A stretch of DNA of 64,000 bases from Aphis gossypii (lineage: Eukaryota > Arthropoda > Insecta > Hemiptera > Aphididae): contig NC_065531.1 of assembly GCF_020184175.1 (NCBI RefSeq), positions 53,527,213-53,591,212 on the forward strand. Direction: 5' to 3'. This document shows, in pieces, positions 49,601 to 64,000 of the stretch. The translations under genes and the position numbers were made by a program. Each line of letters starts with the position of its first letter. Position 1 is the first letter of the stretch. The notes below the pieces were generated by a model that did not search any database, had not been told where the DNA came from, and worked only from the letters and a program-made list of their open reading frames with translations.

Positions 49601-52600
49601 TTGTGTTTGAAAATATATTACAATACACAGTTTATAAAATGGATTTGACAATTATGGAACTTTATGACATAATAATTTCGAATAGTGCACAATTTTCATT
49701 AGTTATAGCAGTTCGTTATTGTAAAAACCCTTTGAACGATTAAATGTGATTTTGTAATGGAAATTAAGATTAAATCATGTGGACATTTTATACTCGACTA
49801 CAAACGTTTTGATATTGGGTATTAATTTATCACACAACTGATACCAGAAAACACAGACCTTGCGTACATGTACATAGCTGATATAACGTCAACAACAGCC
49901 GTCACCTGTGGACCAAAACAACACGAATCCCATCAGAATGTACAAAATATTGTTAATAGTGAAATTCTACTCGATGCAATGTCTTTGTGGATACTAAATG
50001 CATTATGACAATATAATTTATATTCTTGTATGTTATGCAAAATTATGTCATTCTAACATAAAATAACCGCTTCATCATATCGCTGATATGGCTTAAACAT
50101 AATAATTATTTAAGTATCAAATAATAATAATAATAAATTATTAAATACGAAATATGATACAAGTATAAATAACACTTGATGTATTAGTTATTGATAATAT
50201 TTTTCTGTAAACTATTTTTTGGTTTATCTAATTAAAGCTCTTATTAGTAAAAATATAATTTATATTCTATTTTACACAAAATAAAATAGACAACAATCAA
50301 TGAAATATGATTGTATATCCTTCAGTTGTAGAGTTACATCTAATCAAAATGCAATTTTAATTATTCATGTCTCAGCAACAGCTGTCGTTCTAACAGATTC
50401 CTTATTTAATTTTGTTTTATGAATTTTATTTATATTGAATATTATAAGACTATTAACACGATATTGTATTTTAAATTTAACTAAATAATTTATAAAGGCA
50501 CATAGGTATACAATTATAATTATATATGTTAGGCTTAATGTTTGAGATTCTGTAATACTATAAAGTAACTAGTTACTTTATAGAATGGGTAATTTCAGTT
50601 TATGTATTGAATTAATTTATAAGTGCATACCTACTTTAACTAGTATTCTTCATACTTACTAGATATTTTATAAACTAACAATAACGGTTAGTTAATGTAT
50701 TTAAAACTATTTTAGAATCTATATATTATGAAATTATGTAATTTGTTTCAGAGTTTTCTAATTTTTATGTGAAATAAATATTTATGATTATCGAATCATT
50801 TAAGTAAACATTTGTAGTGGTGATTGAATCTTTTTATTTTCTAATATTTACAAGTCAATCATATAAGTTATGAGAGTTATTATACTGGTATTACACAGTT
50901 CGTATCATTATATAATTTTGTATTTTACATTGAATTTAGGGGAAAATTCGACTTCATTTATTTTATATCCTCGCTAACGAAAAAATCCATTTATAAATTT
51001 TGTATTAATATTTCCAACATGAAAAAGTTATTATTATTATTTTCTTTAAATAGTGTAAAATATATTTATGCAAAATAAGTTCAATAAACTTTTGTATAAA
51101 GATTTTTTGGTAAAAAATCAAATGGCTCACATAGAAAGATATTTTACTTAGTTTAAAATAGGATAAAACATATATATATATATTTATATTATATTATAAT
51201 ACGTGTTATATAAATTGAATACCGTTTTCAGAATTCACCAAATAATTTTATCTTTTTACTGCTATTACAATACCTAAACTTCACGGAAACGATGAATATC
51301 TTTCCCAATGTCAATATTACTTAACGTTGGAACTCTGAACTATTTAAGTAGGTAATTTAATACCTATAGTTCATATATACATGTATATTGGAAATAATAT
51401 TTTATTAGACGATAAAACCAATAATTTCTATTTTCTATGTTTTTTATTGAACTCTAAAGAGAAGAGAAAAAAGTTCTGGAATAACAACGGACAAGGTTAC
51501 ATTGTATGAACAAAAATTTAAAAAAAAAGGAAGCTCATTGTTAATTGTTAAAAAGTTATACGTCATATTCTTTTGGGTTTGTTATTTTGTAAAAAATGTA
51601 TGCACACATTTATTTTTATTCAAACTCTTCAATTATCTTTATTTAATAAAAATATATATTTTTTAACTTCTAAAGCACTATGATATATTTATTATTAAAC
51701 CTCATTTCGTGTCGTATATTATATTGTATGTTTATTTCTAATGTTTTTGTGTGAATATAAAAATGATTTATTCACATAATTAAAACTAAAAAAAAATACC
51801 GAGGACAAGGCACACTACATCTACATTTTACACAAACAACAGTGTATGCAAGTTTTCTTGGTTTTTTCACCAAAGTAAAGTCGTGATATTATATTATTTA
51901 TCATTTTTATTATTTGTCGTGATGACAAACCAAATTATTAGTATTTAATATTTGTACAATTTTATTGAAAATCATTTGAGTTCGGTGAAAAATTATCAAA
52001 GATTTCCAGTATTATAATAAATTGGATTTTACATATCATATATAATTGTATTTTTTATATAGTTACCTAATACCTAGTATTTATTTAGTTCATATTTTGG
52101 GTGTTTAAAACTAAAATAATAGCTTTTAGTTATTTTTTTAATAAATTAGGTTTTAAATATCATGTTTAGGATAAAGAATTAAATTAAAAATGTTGGCAAT
52201 AGTTGATTTAAATATTATTCAAATAAGTTTATTTTTAAAATATTAAATACTAAAAAACTGTTGATCATACATCTGATTGTAGTTTTAATTGTAAGATACG
52301 TTTTGTTATGTTATTAAGAAATACTTATAACACACATATTATATCATACGACGTTTTTAGGTGCACATATTTTGTATCGTATTTATTCCCAAGAAAGATG
52401 AGTTTAAAAGCATCCATACAATATGTTCCTTTGTCAGACTTACAACAATAATGTACGTAGTTCGCAACACATTCAAAATTAAATTTTACTACGTCATTGT
52501 CATTTCAAAACGCTTAGACATTTTAGTTGAGTGGTGAATGTCATTATATTGTATTATATTATAATTAGCAATGAAAAAGGTTTTTAAAATTGATTGTAAA

Positions 52601-55600
52601 ATTTTACTAAAAGAACAAACTGCTTTTGATCGTTTTTTATTTATAAGGTAAGGACTTCTTAAAAACAATTATTAAAGAAATTTCATTTAAATTCAATCAA
52701 ATTATTTTCAAATATATAGGGGTGTTCAATCGATTGCAAATAAAATATCTAATTATGTAAATAAATATAACATTTATAAAATATAAAACTTACACCCAAT
52801 AGTTGTATCGTTAAAATAATTTAACTACTACTAAAGTGTATCATTATTTTTTTACATAATCTTACAGTAATCTACTATCTCAGTTAGGCTTACAAGGTTT
52901 TTAATAAAAAATTACTATTATTTGATTTGAATGCAATTTTTGTTATCTTTAATATTTGTGATTTCCGGATTTAGAGCCATAGTTACACATAAAAATTGCC
53001 ATACCATATTACAACTTACAAGAAATATATTTTCATTTATTACTTAGCATAGAACGTATCTTAAAACAGGTTTATCAATAGTACTTAATAGTATGTACTT
53101 ACTGAATTAATTGTTCGCGTTTAGCATATTATCCGCAAATAAATTTATTTCAATACTTGATACAGTGAAATACTATATTAAAATAAAATAATTACAAATT
53201 CTAAGTGCTCATTTATGGAAAAAAAACAAGTAAACATAAAATTGGTTGAATAATTAAATGCCAATTATGATAACACACAGACGTTTTCCATTATGTTGTT
53301 ATTTAGATTACTAAGAATGTAATAAGTTATTTAATAGAAGTTTACATACCATTTCTGAGGAAATAAACGATTTATTTTCATTAGAAATAGTTGTAATTTT
53401 TGCTAGTGAGCCACATAAAATGTATATTCTTATAGAATTAAACCCACGAACTGTTAACCATATTAATAACCATAATTGCATTACCTATGTAATATTAAAA
53501 TGTGTTAAAAAAATAATATTTATAATATTATTAAACCAAAAATAGAATAAAAGAATTAAAGAAAATATTTGACGAAGAAAAAGTAAAGAAAATTTTTTTT
53601 CAAAGTACATTGTTAATCATAGGTAAATATAATTAATTGGCGCTATAATATCATTGGTTCTTTACAGATTAGTCATTATCAAGTGCACTATAAAATATTA
53701 TTCATTTATTCTTTATCGTGTAATTTGTGTATGTATACACTGCATTTTGGATGTATGATAATCAAGACAATTAATTTTGATTTTGAAGAGCCTCTCATAT
53801 TGCACTTAGTGAACCGAATATATCCAGATGGGTGACCATTAAATAAATTTATAGCATTCATACGCACATTTTCAATTGCCATTTATGTATTTGGAAACAT
53901 CTGTGTTCTGTTTTTTGTTTTCGTGTTATGTCTATTGAGCAAAGTATCTAAGTATCAATTAGGATAAAAGCATGTTGTGAAAAATAAACTTGTCTTTTAA
54001 CAATTTAACATGCAGAGTTAAGCCTATATTGTATGTTAACAAATTAAATTCTTTGAATGACGTTCAAGTTAAAAAATTGTATGTACTTTAATAATATAAT
54101 AAATATTAATATTTATTTTTAGTACTTATTATTTTTATTTTCACAGTTAATAACGAAAATCCATGCACAAAATCGTTCGAAAATACCAACATTCATTATA
54201 TTATTTCCCTAATCATTACGATGATATAACATTCACGGTAGTAATTTTATAAAATAATATAAGATGTGAAAAATTATTTTTCCGAGTATACATGATGATT
54301 TATTTAGCATGCTCACCCTTTTTTCTTCAATAATGAAGTTATTCAAAATTAGATTCTCATAAATCATGACACGAATAAATAATGAGTTATTTACATGTTA
54401 TTGGTTTAAAAAATTGTATTTAAATAAATATGTTTGATTATTATTATGTATAATAATTATACATATTTATAGTTTATACATATATATAATTAAGCTCTTT
54501 AGGTGATGTACATTTTAATAGTTGAATTATTTATTACCATTTAAAATTAAGTCGTTACATAAAGTCATTTATAGGAAAATTATATTATTTTACTTAAAAT
54601 GTAATATTTTAAAATAAATGTATAAAACAAAATGCTTGTCCTAAAAATTTTATCATCATATTATTTTCCAGATATTTCATTAAAACTAAAAATTAGTATT
54701 CAGAGAATCATTTTAAAGTATTTGATATATTTATAGTATAACTATACAGGTACTATATAAAAAAAAAAAAAAAAACTGAAAAAACTATTTTAATTACAAG
54801 TTTATTATATTTAATTATTAATTTAGGTTTTCAATTTAGTTTTGTGAATCCAATGACATTATTTGTATCCTATCAGAAAATAACACGAATAACGACAAAA
54901 TCATGTTTATAAACTAAATAACTACTATTATTCTGAATATATATTATATATGAAGTAGTATGTTAAGAACATGATATGAACATATGAACAGACAATATAC
55001 TATTGTATTTAATTTCTCGATTAGTTGATGTAAATAAAAAATAGAAATCGATATAACACGTACTAGGTACGTACGTATACAATTGCATATTATAACACTG
55101 AACACTTAAATTGTGCTTTTATATTCGATTTATCTTTCTACCTCCTATGAAATATAGTTTGGAAAATAAAATATTTTATATATAACTCAAGGCTATGTCA
55201 GAAATAGTATATTAGGTTACCGATAAATTAATACTTTGTTTCCTTTAATATAGTATTTTTGATTTCGTAAGTTCCACATAATGATTACTCTGTAAATTTC
55301 AGGCGTTGTATTATAAATCGACAACCTCATAATCCACCTGTAGTAACAAGTCAGTTTTATCACTAAATCATAATCTTCTAAAATATTAGAGAAGTTTAGA
55401 GAAGTTAGAGAATTAGAGAGAAGTTAGAAGTTAGAGAAGTTTCAGGAACTTCGTAAAAAATTCTGGGATTTCATCTAGTAAAAGTTTGATGGGGAATTTT
55501 TTTTTAACTTATACTGAGTGTAATGAGTATGGAAAAAACCTATTGTAATCAGAGCACAAAGTCAAAATACTCTATTTTGTTTTTAAAAGCAATTTTCTGT

Positions 55601-57955
55601 TGTATATCTCGGCCACATTCCAAATTTAATTAATTTTAAAACGTAGAGGAATGCACAATTTAAAAAAAAAAATGCTATTATATAGTTAAATTGTAAATTG
55701 GTTATACATTAGTAATAATACAACATTTTGATAATCACTATAAATATTATAAATTGGGGTTCGATATATTTAATTCATTAAAAATATCATTTTATTTCTG
55801 ATTATAGTATAATTAGCTTGATAATCTCATTTTTTCAGTTTTGTATTAATTTTTAATTAATACATTATTTAATATTTTAAGCTATTATATATATGTTAAT
55901 GATTTATATACAGATAAAATATACGTGTAAAATGGACTTTTCTAATATTTAAACTAATATGTACCTAAATACTTAAGAATACATAAGTTGTTATTAAAAG
56001 CGTTGATAATTGCTGTACAACATCTTTAATATAATATTACTGAAACAGTATTCAATCATTGGCAGAGCTTAGTAGTGCTTATAATAGCTAGTTAAGCAAT
56101 AACAAATGTAAAATTATCTCTAACCAACCCCTCCACACAAAAAAAATCTCACTACTCCGACTATATTTATCATAACATTGAACATAGAATTATTATTCTA
56201 GTGACTAGAACCTAGTCAATAATTTAATTCTTATTTTTTTAATTTATTAATTTTTTTATTAAGACATTTTTATGAAGTTTACTCTTATTTTTTCTTCATA
56301 AACTGTATAGTAATATTTTTTCGATACATCTGCATTGTGATTGTCTCTATGTGTTGCACCCAATAGCATCAACATTAATGATAATTAAAGTCCCTTTGTC
56401 TGCACATATTATGTAAGTATATTAATTAATATATTTTTTTTTTAATACTGTGCCTTTTGTGTAATGTTAGTATAGCGCATTAATAACAAAAAAAAAAACA
56501 GTTTCTGTAAATTTCTTTAATAGAATCCTACATTGTTAAAATAGAAAGATTTAATTGATTTAATAAAAACGTCAAAAATATAATACAAATAAATTTAGTA
56601 AATGCTGTGGTAGTAATATGTTTCATCAGTTAAAGTTAGTATTTGAGTGCAATGTGATTTTTGTTTCGGTTGTTGAACATGAGTTATTTCATTTAGCATG
56701 AAAAAAATAAATAATATGAAAGAAAACATGCATTCTAAGTGTAAAAAAATCATATTATTACTATTGTATACTTAATAAGTAAGACCAGTTAATAACATAA
56801 TTTTTGTCATTGCGTTCAAGCAAAATGTTGCTTTTAAAATGTTTACTTCCTACTATGCAGTAAATTGTTTCAGTGAAAAACAATTAATACGAGTTCATGA
56901 ATTATTGACTATTTTTATTTTATTTATTCAATAGTGTGGTATTAAAAACCATTCTATATTACTTATCAATATCATTTAATATCATAAATCATAAATCATA
57001 AAAAATTATAAATCTATTAAATCTTAAAATTAAATCGTGTACGTAAACAGTTAAATTTTTCCTAAAAATATTAAAATATATATCAACATTATAAACATTT
57101 TGCTCAGATTATTATTTCAAATATCTACGAAAACGTTTTAAAATCCTCTGTTACACTACGTGTACAAAATTTATATTTTAGATTTCCATAAGAATGGGTA
57201 AACAATTTGAAATAATTTTTTTTCTCACCCCATTCTAGAATGTATACTGTAAAATAATAAACGCATTTAAATACCATTGTTCGTTTGCTTTAATTCCAAT
57301 ACCGGATTTACATTTCAGGTTTATTGTGAACATTTTTTTTCGTTTCGTTTAAACCACACAGGACAGCTTCGAGTCAAGGGATATTTTGGCTCAATTTATA
57401 TCCACCGGCAAAGCTCTCATTGTTTATAATTTTCCATTTTTTTTTTTTTTTATTATTATTATTATTTTTTTTTTTGTTATTCAACATGGTTAGCTTTTTG
57501 TTCTTTTTTCAATCGAAAACAGCTTTAGCCTTGTATACAATATTTCATTAAAAACGTAAAACAAAAAAACAAAATATAATATTAAGTTACCCATATTATA
57601 GTTTAAAGGGTTACTCACTTCTCAGTTGCTATTATTAAAGTAGGTAGATGATAATATAGAAAATATTTTTTTTTCTGTCCTCGTGATCGTACCATTGTCC
57701 TCTCAATATACTTGTTTTGTATGTACTGCGATATTTAAACGAATAATACTTTAGACCAACAATAATTATATCGCATTTTAAGAATTCTCATTTTTTAAAC
57801 AAATTAAAATGCTATTTATTTTTTATGTAACACCTTCTATAATAATGCTCTACTCTTATTAATATTTTTGTTAAACGATACATACAATAATTTATAATAA
57901 TTATTATATATTACACAACACAGTATCATAAATACAAAATAATATTATATTGTAC
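46621..57955. other. AT-rich non-coding DNA
   Basis: Long anonymous stretch with homopolymer runs (54761-54775, 57437-57475), the AGAGAAGTT minisatellite and several isolated TTTCAG acceptor-like sites. A frame at 49827-50009 is free of stops for about 60 codons but lacks motifs. I see no gene. Confidence 0.6.
55386..55444. repeat. Short minisatellite AGAGAAGTT
   Basis: About six degenerate copies of AGAGAAGTT(T/A), with units of 6-10 bp, lie between 55386 and 55444. The units vary in length, so the array looks like replication slippage. Confidence 0.8.
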
Positions 57956-58520
57956 ATATATGTTTCATAGATATATTCTCATATGTCATATCGGTGTACC
58001 AGGAACAATGCGGATTATACTAGTTTATACCATCATACATAATACGCCCCGAGACTCGAATTACGACGTTTCATACGAGCGCAACCCGTTCGATGTTTTC
58101 GTTAATAACATTTGTGCGTATACATATATATATATATATATATACGTACCTAAGTACTGTACGGTATACAGATCCTCACGATAATACGTCAACGTTCCAA
58201 GATCGTCTACAGTATTATTGTGGCTCACACGCAACGCGTCAGTTCATATCGATTCTAGTTTGATAGTAATTATTGTTACGACGTTACGTTGTTGTTATAT
58301 TTCAACATTGTTATCATTATAATGAGATTATACTGATACGCGTAAGTTTATTATTATATATTATGTATTCTGTCGGCGGCGCCGTTACGTACTTAACGAT
58401 GGGCGTTAAAACCGACGCGCTCAGGTCACGCTCGATTGCGTTTATTTTAATATAATACAGGATTACAGGATGGTTGTACAACGAATTCGCCATTAGGATA
58501 AACATGAACTCGGTATAAAG
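57956..58520. other. GC-richer island
   Basis: Contains GTCGGCGGCGCCGTTACG (near 58371) and a CpG-dense stretch to 58440, in AT-rich surroundings, plus a TA microsatellite. The 74- and 60-codon plus-strand frames show no motif. Possible regulatory or untranslated exon sequence. Confidence 0.25.
58121..58143. repeat. (TA)n microsatellite
   Basis: About eleven TA units inside a GC-richer island. Confidence 0.85.
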
Positions 58521-59100
58521 TGTCCACAAAACAACATTTTGGGAATCTTTTTTTGTATTAAAAAAAAAAAAAACAGTTTATGAATAAGTACAGCATTTAA
58601 AATTATTATTCTCAAAATAATGATAGGAATTAAAAAAAACTGTATTGCATTTCATTTTCTGAAAATGCTATGTAATATGGGGAAAAAAATATGTCACGCG
58701 ATTTTGATATTTAAATCCTAATAATTGTTATAATATAAAAATTGCGTGATCCCCGTCGTTTCATCATTCGATAGACGTCTAGCAGAAATCTACAGTTATC
58801 AAAATTCGATATGTATTACTAGTAACTTTGCAGATTGATTTAAAATTATGAGAAAATATTTTTGTTGACAAGTCTATAGGAATTATTTCATTGACAGTTA
58901 AGTACATATTATTCAAAATTTTGACTTTTGGGGACGTTTTGTATTAACTCTATATAATAATATATTACATGACATTGTATTTACACGATATAAATCGATT
59001 GATTCCTAAAACATATTATCGTTATTTATATTAATTATGTAGTGCTAAGAAATCGAATTATTTAGTGAATCAACTGTTTTTAAATTGAGTTTTACACAAT
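58521..59100. other. AT-rich non-coding DNA
   Basis: No feature seen. Confidence 0.6.
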
Positions 59101-59960
59101 GAATAATTTTAAAACGTTCGTTGTCGTGCATTATCGAAAATATCTACTATACGACTTTTATTTTACAACTTGCTACAAATGAAATCTCCATTTTAAACAC
59201 AAAAATATTTATATTCGAGAGCAATATTTATTTGTGGTAATATCGATCTGTATAACCCGATGGTTCGTGATTTTCCGAAACAAAACTCGAAAAGTATAAT
59301 CGGAAACGTGTATCGGACGTGATTTATTTTTTCCAAACAGTTATTATTATTCGGACGCACGTCGCAATACTCGCATATTATTATTATATTATTCCGCAGC
59401 GGAAAACGCATATCCACTACTGCCGTGCGCTAGACCATAAATGGCATTTTTATCGACTTCTCGTCTTGCGTGTGTAAATTATATGCCGGTAGTAGGTACC
59501 TACGCGATATTTAAAAGCTTAAAAACGAAAACTTCCATCAAACGAGACCTTCACGGCTACACTCCCGTAAATACCTTATACGTGCTATATAACCCTTTCT
59601 CAACTTTCTTCTAACCACCTACACTAAGGGAGCTATACCTACACTCTTCGAGTCAATCTTTGAATGGTTGAGTGGTGGTGTAGAAGGGGTGAAAAGGCAC
59701 CCACGTATTATTCATTATCCATTTATTCACGTCATTAGCCGCACGTGCATCGCCACCCGACATTATTCCACGTGATTAGGTCCGATCAACACACCACCCA
59801 CCACCACTACTACCATCAAAACCACCATTTGGTTCGTATTCGATTCGTTGTCGCGAGGACCGGAAATGATTCATCACGTTACGGTCGTCGTCATCGTCTT
59901 CGGATTTCAACACGTTCCACCAAATGCGAAGAATCTCAGTGATCGATTTTCGATGAGATG
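59100..59960. other. GC-richer island
   Basis: CpG-containing block with a His/Arg-encoding plus-strand frame (59745-59942) and an overlapping Asp-rich minus-strand frame (59776-59979). Both arise from CAC/ACC and GTCGTC simple sequence and are probably chance. Possible regulatory region. Confidence 0.25.
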
Positions 59961-62773
59961 TAATATTTAGTGTTGTCACTAGAGCTTAATATACTACTAA
60001 TATAGTTTATATATATATATTGAGTGATATATTTAATGTAAGACATTAATTATTTCGAAAACAATCATAAAACTGTACGCAATTACCAAGATCTTTAAAA
60101 ACGCACAGTTTATATATCATCATCGAGATATCATTTACATTACAATCTTGTTCAGCTCTAAAGTTTGATCATAAGTGGAAACTTTTGCTAATTGCGCACT
60201 ACATTAAACTTTATCTGATTAATAATACTTTTCTCGGCAAGTCTGCTATTTGGTCCTCGTGAATGTAATGGCCACCTAACGTCGTTTATTATCATTGTAT
60301 AATTATTGTTCAAAGCAAAGCAAAGTTCAAATAATAATTTCTAAATAACGATTACTGCAGTATAATATATGTATATATAATATATTATGATACATTTATT
60401 ATACATGAAATTATAACCATTAAAATTATGTGAGTGTCTTTAAAATCAGTGTAGTAAATCATTTTATAAGTATGAATACATATTATTAAATATATATTTT
60501 AAGAAACGAACCAATAACGAATAAAGTATTAAGTTAATAACTATTTTGTTGTATTGTAATATGTTATATGTATATAGGAAACGGATTTATGAGTAATAAA
60601 AATTCAATAATATGTACATAAATATGAAAGTAAAATTATAAAAAAATAAAAATGATGTGTTCATTGAATAATTACAATTTTTTTTAACTATTGAAAGTTA
60701 AATGTGGCCTATTAGGTCTCAAAATATCTTTGAAACGGCTTAACTATTTTTTCACACTATCCAATGTAATCGGAGAACGTAATATCTAAAGACGATAATA
60801 CAACATTTTTAGAAGGGTGTTTGTTTTAAAATCAATAGAGCCTGGATTTTTTTTTTTTTTTTTTGGAACAGCATTATTTTCTTTTTTTACAACATCTCCA
60901 ATTTCTCCTCTTATGAGTTTTAATTCTGACTCAAAAATTTGGATACTATCATTTAAGGACATATTTTTCGTTTTTAATTTATTGTATGTGCAATAAAACT
61001 AAATTTAATTAAGATGAAAATTAAATTATTTTTCAATGTTTCATTTTGCATAATATTTTGAACTTTTCTAATAGCCATAAAATTTCCTTAATCTAATTTT
61101 GAAATAATTTATTATGAATAGACCACGATAATACACCAATAAATGGCTGTTTTCGTTCACTGCAACATAGCTTGAAAACGTATGAATGATGAAATAATAA
61201 AATATGTTTATACCTAAAGTATAAAATTTTATTTGCACATTGAAATAACACCACACATCAAATTCTTAAGTTATGCTTAAATGGTATTTTTATATTTATT
61301 ATATTTAAAATATAAAATAAAGATACAATTTAAATATGTATGTTCCCAACATACTTATAATTGGTTTCAAAATTATTTGGAAAAGAATCGATTACGCTAC
61401 AGCAATAGGTAAAAAACCAGATTTTCAACTTAAAACAAAAAAGAGAACTTTTATTATACTTTGTTGTTTTTATTACTTCAATATCACTTTTACAAAAAAA
61501 GTTGTATTATTGTTTTAAAATCTGTTATTTTATGCTTTTCAAAGTTAAATAATGTTTTTCGTAAAAGTGATATCAAAAAAAATAAAAACAGCATTGAACA
61601 GTTATAGCATTTTTTCTTTGTATTGACAATTTAGTTGCTTAAGTAGAATTATAATACAAGTGTTATAGAGTTAAAACTCTTTGTATTACTCAGTTTATAG
61701 ACGTGACGTATTAATTTTTCAGAATATTTATATCACGAACAATTAGGGGAATATTATATCAATAATTTTAATTATACTATTTAAAGTTAATATAAACTTG
61801 TTACTTATTATGTATTATATTGTACTGATTTGTTAATAAACACTAATTCATATAATTAACTCATTCCAATAGTTTATACATTTTACCATATATTTAGTCA
61901 ATATAGCATAGATAGGTTGTTCTATATAAAGCTAAAGCAATAATATATCCTTTATTATTTTAATTTTGATTTGATTCACTAGTGGCGCATAATTTCAACT
62001 TAAAGGAGATGAGAAACAAGTATATTCTCATCGTATTCTGAAATCATACGTCACTAGTGAGTCCTAATCAAAATATTGAACAATAAATTATTGTATTGAT
62101 AATGCGTATTGATAGTGTTATTTTAATCTATAGCACCACAATAAAATTCTATGAATACGAAGGGTGTACGAAAAATAATAATACTACTTCCGTGTCTATA
62201 TAGTTGAATTTAGTACGTTTTAAATGTATAACTCTGTACAGTCCTTCGGGAGTTAGATTTTATAAATCAACGTTGAAATGTTGTAGCTTAAAACCCGTAG
62301 AAAGCAAGAAATCTATATATAATAAAAGTAATGCGAACTTAGTAAATAAATCTTTCTAGCTCTAAAATAAGGAAGTTCTCAAGAATTATAAAAGTGCTGA
62401 GCTTTGCTAACTGGGATTAGATAAAAGACAAGTTAAATGAAAAAGTATATATAAATGGTATATTTATAGCATTATATATATATAATACATATCATAACTA
62501 TTTGTATTAAACGTTATACTTTAAATTAATATAATAATAATGCATTTTATGTTTCATATGTTATATAAATTAAATGTAAAAAAAAAAAAATGAATTTATA
62601 ATGAATAAAAAATAATTTTCTTTAGTTTAAAAATTTTAAGTAAATACTGAACACTTCGATAATATAAACTGAAAAATGTTGAAATCCAAGTAAACTAACT
62701 TTGAAAGTTTTACGTAATTTATTTACTTTTGATATTTTTTTAATTATTCGATTTTATTAATGATCTATTATAG
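59961..62773. other. AT-rich non-coding DNA
   Basis: No gene seen. Includes a long T run at 60849-60864. Confidence 0.6.
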
Positions 62774-63095
62774 CAGGATGGCCCAATCTTTTGTAGTTGT
62801 TAGCTCTATTTACACTTTCATAAAATCACTGAGGGCCGCCAAAAGAAAAAAAAATAATGTAATTAATGGCATTGTTTTTAGAATCCAATACAAATTGAAC
62901 ACCCTGTAGTGGTAAATCTAATGCACGTTTTTAAAGACAAATTGTGAGTACAATTTCTTGATTTAGATTTTATTAAATACATAGTAGAAAATGCTGATTT
63001 TTACTTCCAAATCATGACAAAAATTCTGTGATATTGATGAGAGCCGGGAGGGACCAAAAAAAAGGCTTTGAAGACTGCAGGTTTAGACCACCTTG
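62774..63095. mobile_element. Possible old hAT-like non-autonomous element
   Basis: A 322-bp segment starts CAGGATGGCCCAATCTTTT and, read from the other end, starts CAAGGTGGTCTAAACCTGC. The two ends match imperfectly, with about 10 of 13 positions shared in the central part. GGGCCGCC lies close to the left end and GCCGGGAGGGACC close to the right end. Ends with a CAG...GGGCCGC arrangement are typical of hAT elements and their MITEs in animals. The flanking octamers TATTATAG and ACCGATAG agree at only four of eight positions, so the 8-bp duplication is weak. No ORF is present. Confidence 0.35.
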
Positions 63096-64000
63096 ACCGA
63101 TAGAATATAAATTATTAAAATGTACAAATAAATTAACCGAAACTTAAATCATGACTGATAAATTTTGAACTTGGATACTAAATAATTGCATATAATATAA
63201 AAATAATCATTGTCTATTTGAAGTACACAGTTAGTATAATAAAATAAAATATCTATGTTGACTGACATTTTAAATCTTGTTGTTCATGATTAATATCAAA
63301 TATATAGTTAAAATGTATTTTGAAAATCAATATATATATCCAAAAACAATAATATAATTATAAATATATACAATAATTATATAAATATTCATACTAATAA
63401 CTAATTAAACAACACTATATATGCATGTTATACAACAATACAATTATGCAATACAATTTATGAAATATATCTACAATATATTTTTTGTAATATAAATTTG
63501 AATTAATTTCAAGGAATTGAACGGTATCAGATGGAATTTTTATTTTGACGTTTATACAATCACAAAGCACCAAAATATAATTTAAAAGTTAAAAAAATAA
63601 AATACTCAGAACATATATTTTATTGTATTGAACATATTAATATGATGGTGTTTTATATTTATTTTATGGTATAACAAATAACAATTATTGTGTCAGTTAC
63701 TGGCTGCGTAATGCGTAATGCGGTTATCAGTTTTCCAAAAAAATGTTCGTATAATAATAGATAAAAAAAAAAATATGCTTGAGAGTGAAAAAGCTTAAAA
63801 AATTTTTAAAATATTTTTTTACAAACATACATTTAAAATACTCGTAATTGTATATAATATACATTTGCTGTAAACTCCATAATATTTATTAAGGAATTCT
63901 TAAAATAAGAAAAATCTAGTTCATACATATTAACAACAAAATCTTTATAATTTTTACAAAGCTCTTTAGGCAATTATTTTTCAAATGCAATGATTTATCA
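63096..64000. other. AT-rich non-coding DNA
   Basis: Anonymous sequence to the right edge; no feature seen. Confidence 0.6.

Noticed and set aside
49827..50009. About 60 stop-free codons on the plus strand
   Set aside because: Length is within chance expectation for this window and no motif or splice support was found.
53790..53840. CCAGATGGGTGACC, similar to the internal control region of 5S rRNA
   Set aside because: Only this short motif matches; the rest of a 5S gene or a 5S-derived SINE cannot be seen around it.
59745..59979. Opposed His/Arg-rich and Asp-rich frames
   Set aside because: Both come from the same simple CAC/GTC-rich sequence on opposite strands.

Overview
The window looks like nuclear DNA from an insect, most likely an aphid or related hemipteran. 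The evidence is the very AT-rich sequence (roughly 70% or more by eye), abundant (ATT)n and poly-A/T tracts, an eukaryotic LTR retrotransposon, a LINE 3' end and intron-like signals. There are no operons, ribosome binding sites or prokaryotic genes. The species assignment is an inference from composition and repeat style.

The one unambiguous gene-bearing object is a complete Ty3/gypsy-type LTR retrotransposon on the minus strand at 32626-40673 (8048 bp), flanked by a 4-bp target duplication ACAG. In element order it has a 5' LTR (39431-40673), an 18-bp primer binding site resembling a tRNA-Lys complement (39411-39428), and a leader with nine copies of a short core repeat (38918-39345). Then come gag (38876-37766), pol (protease, reverse transcriptase, RNase H, integrase and GPF/Y-like C-terminus; about 37800-34509), a small intact third ORF (34384-34022), a polypurine tract (33867-33880) and the 3' LTR (32626-33866). 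Read by eye, the two LTRs differ by one substitution and six one-base indels. Gag and pol carry at least nine frame breaks, eight of them apparently single-base. Either this is a very young insertion of a defective copy, or the assembly carries residual indel errors.

Other supportable elements are a 5'-truncated LINE 3' end (30088-30482, + strand), a possible old hAT-like non-autonomous element (62774-63095) and several microsatellites. Everything else is AT-rich non-coding DNA broken by GC/CpG-richer islands near 6780-7960, 14640-15760, 21080-21430, 24480-25255, 46240-46620, 57955-58470 and 59100-59960. Two places carry good splice-like signals on the + strand: a donor at 7085/7086 downstream of a GC-richer segment, and a 66-bp candidate exon at 23158-23223 with a short open frame starting at an ATG. 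This pattern fits the 5' region or large introns of a long insect gene, but no host gene can be named from the window.

No CRISPR array, rRNA or tRNA gene was supported. Small ORFs of 60-180 codons outside the retroelements are mostly not annotated, because composition and lack of recognisable motifs make them look like chance.
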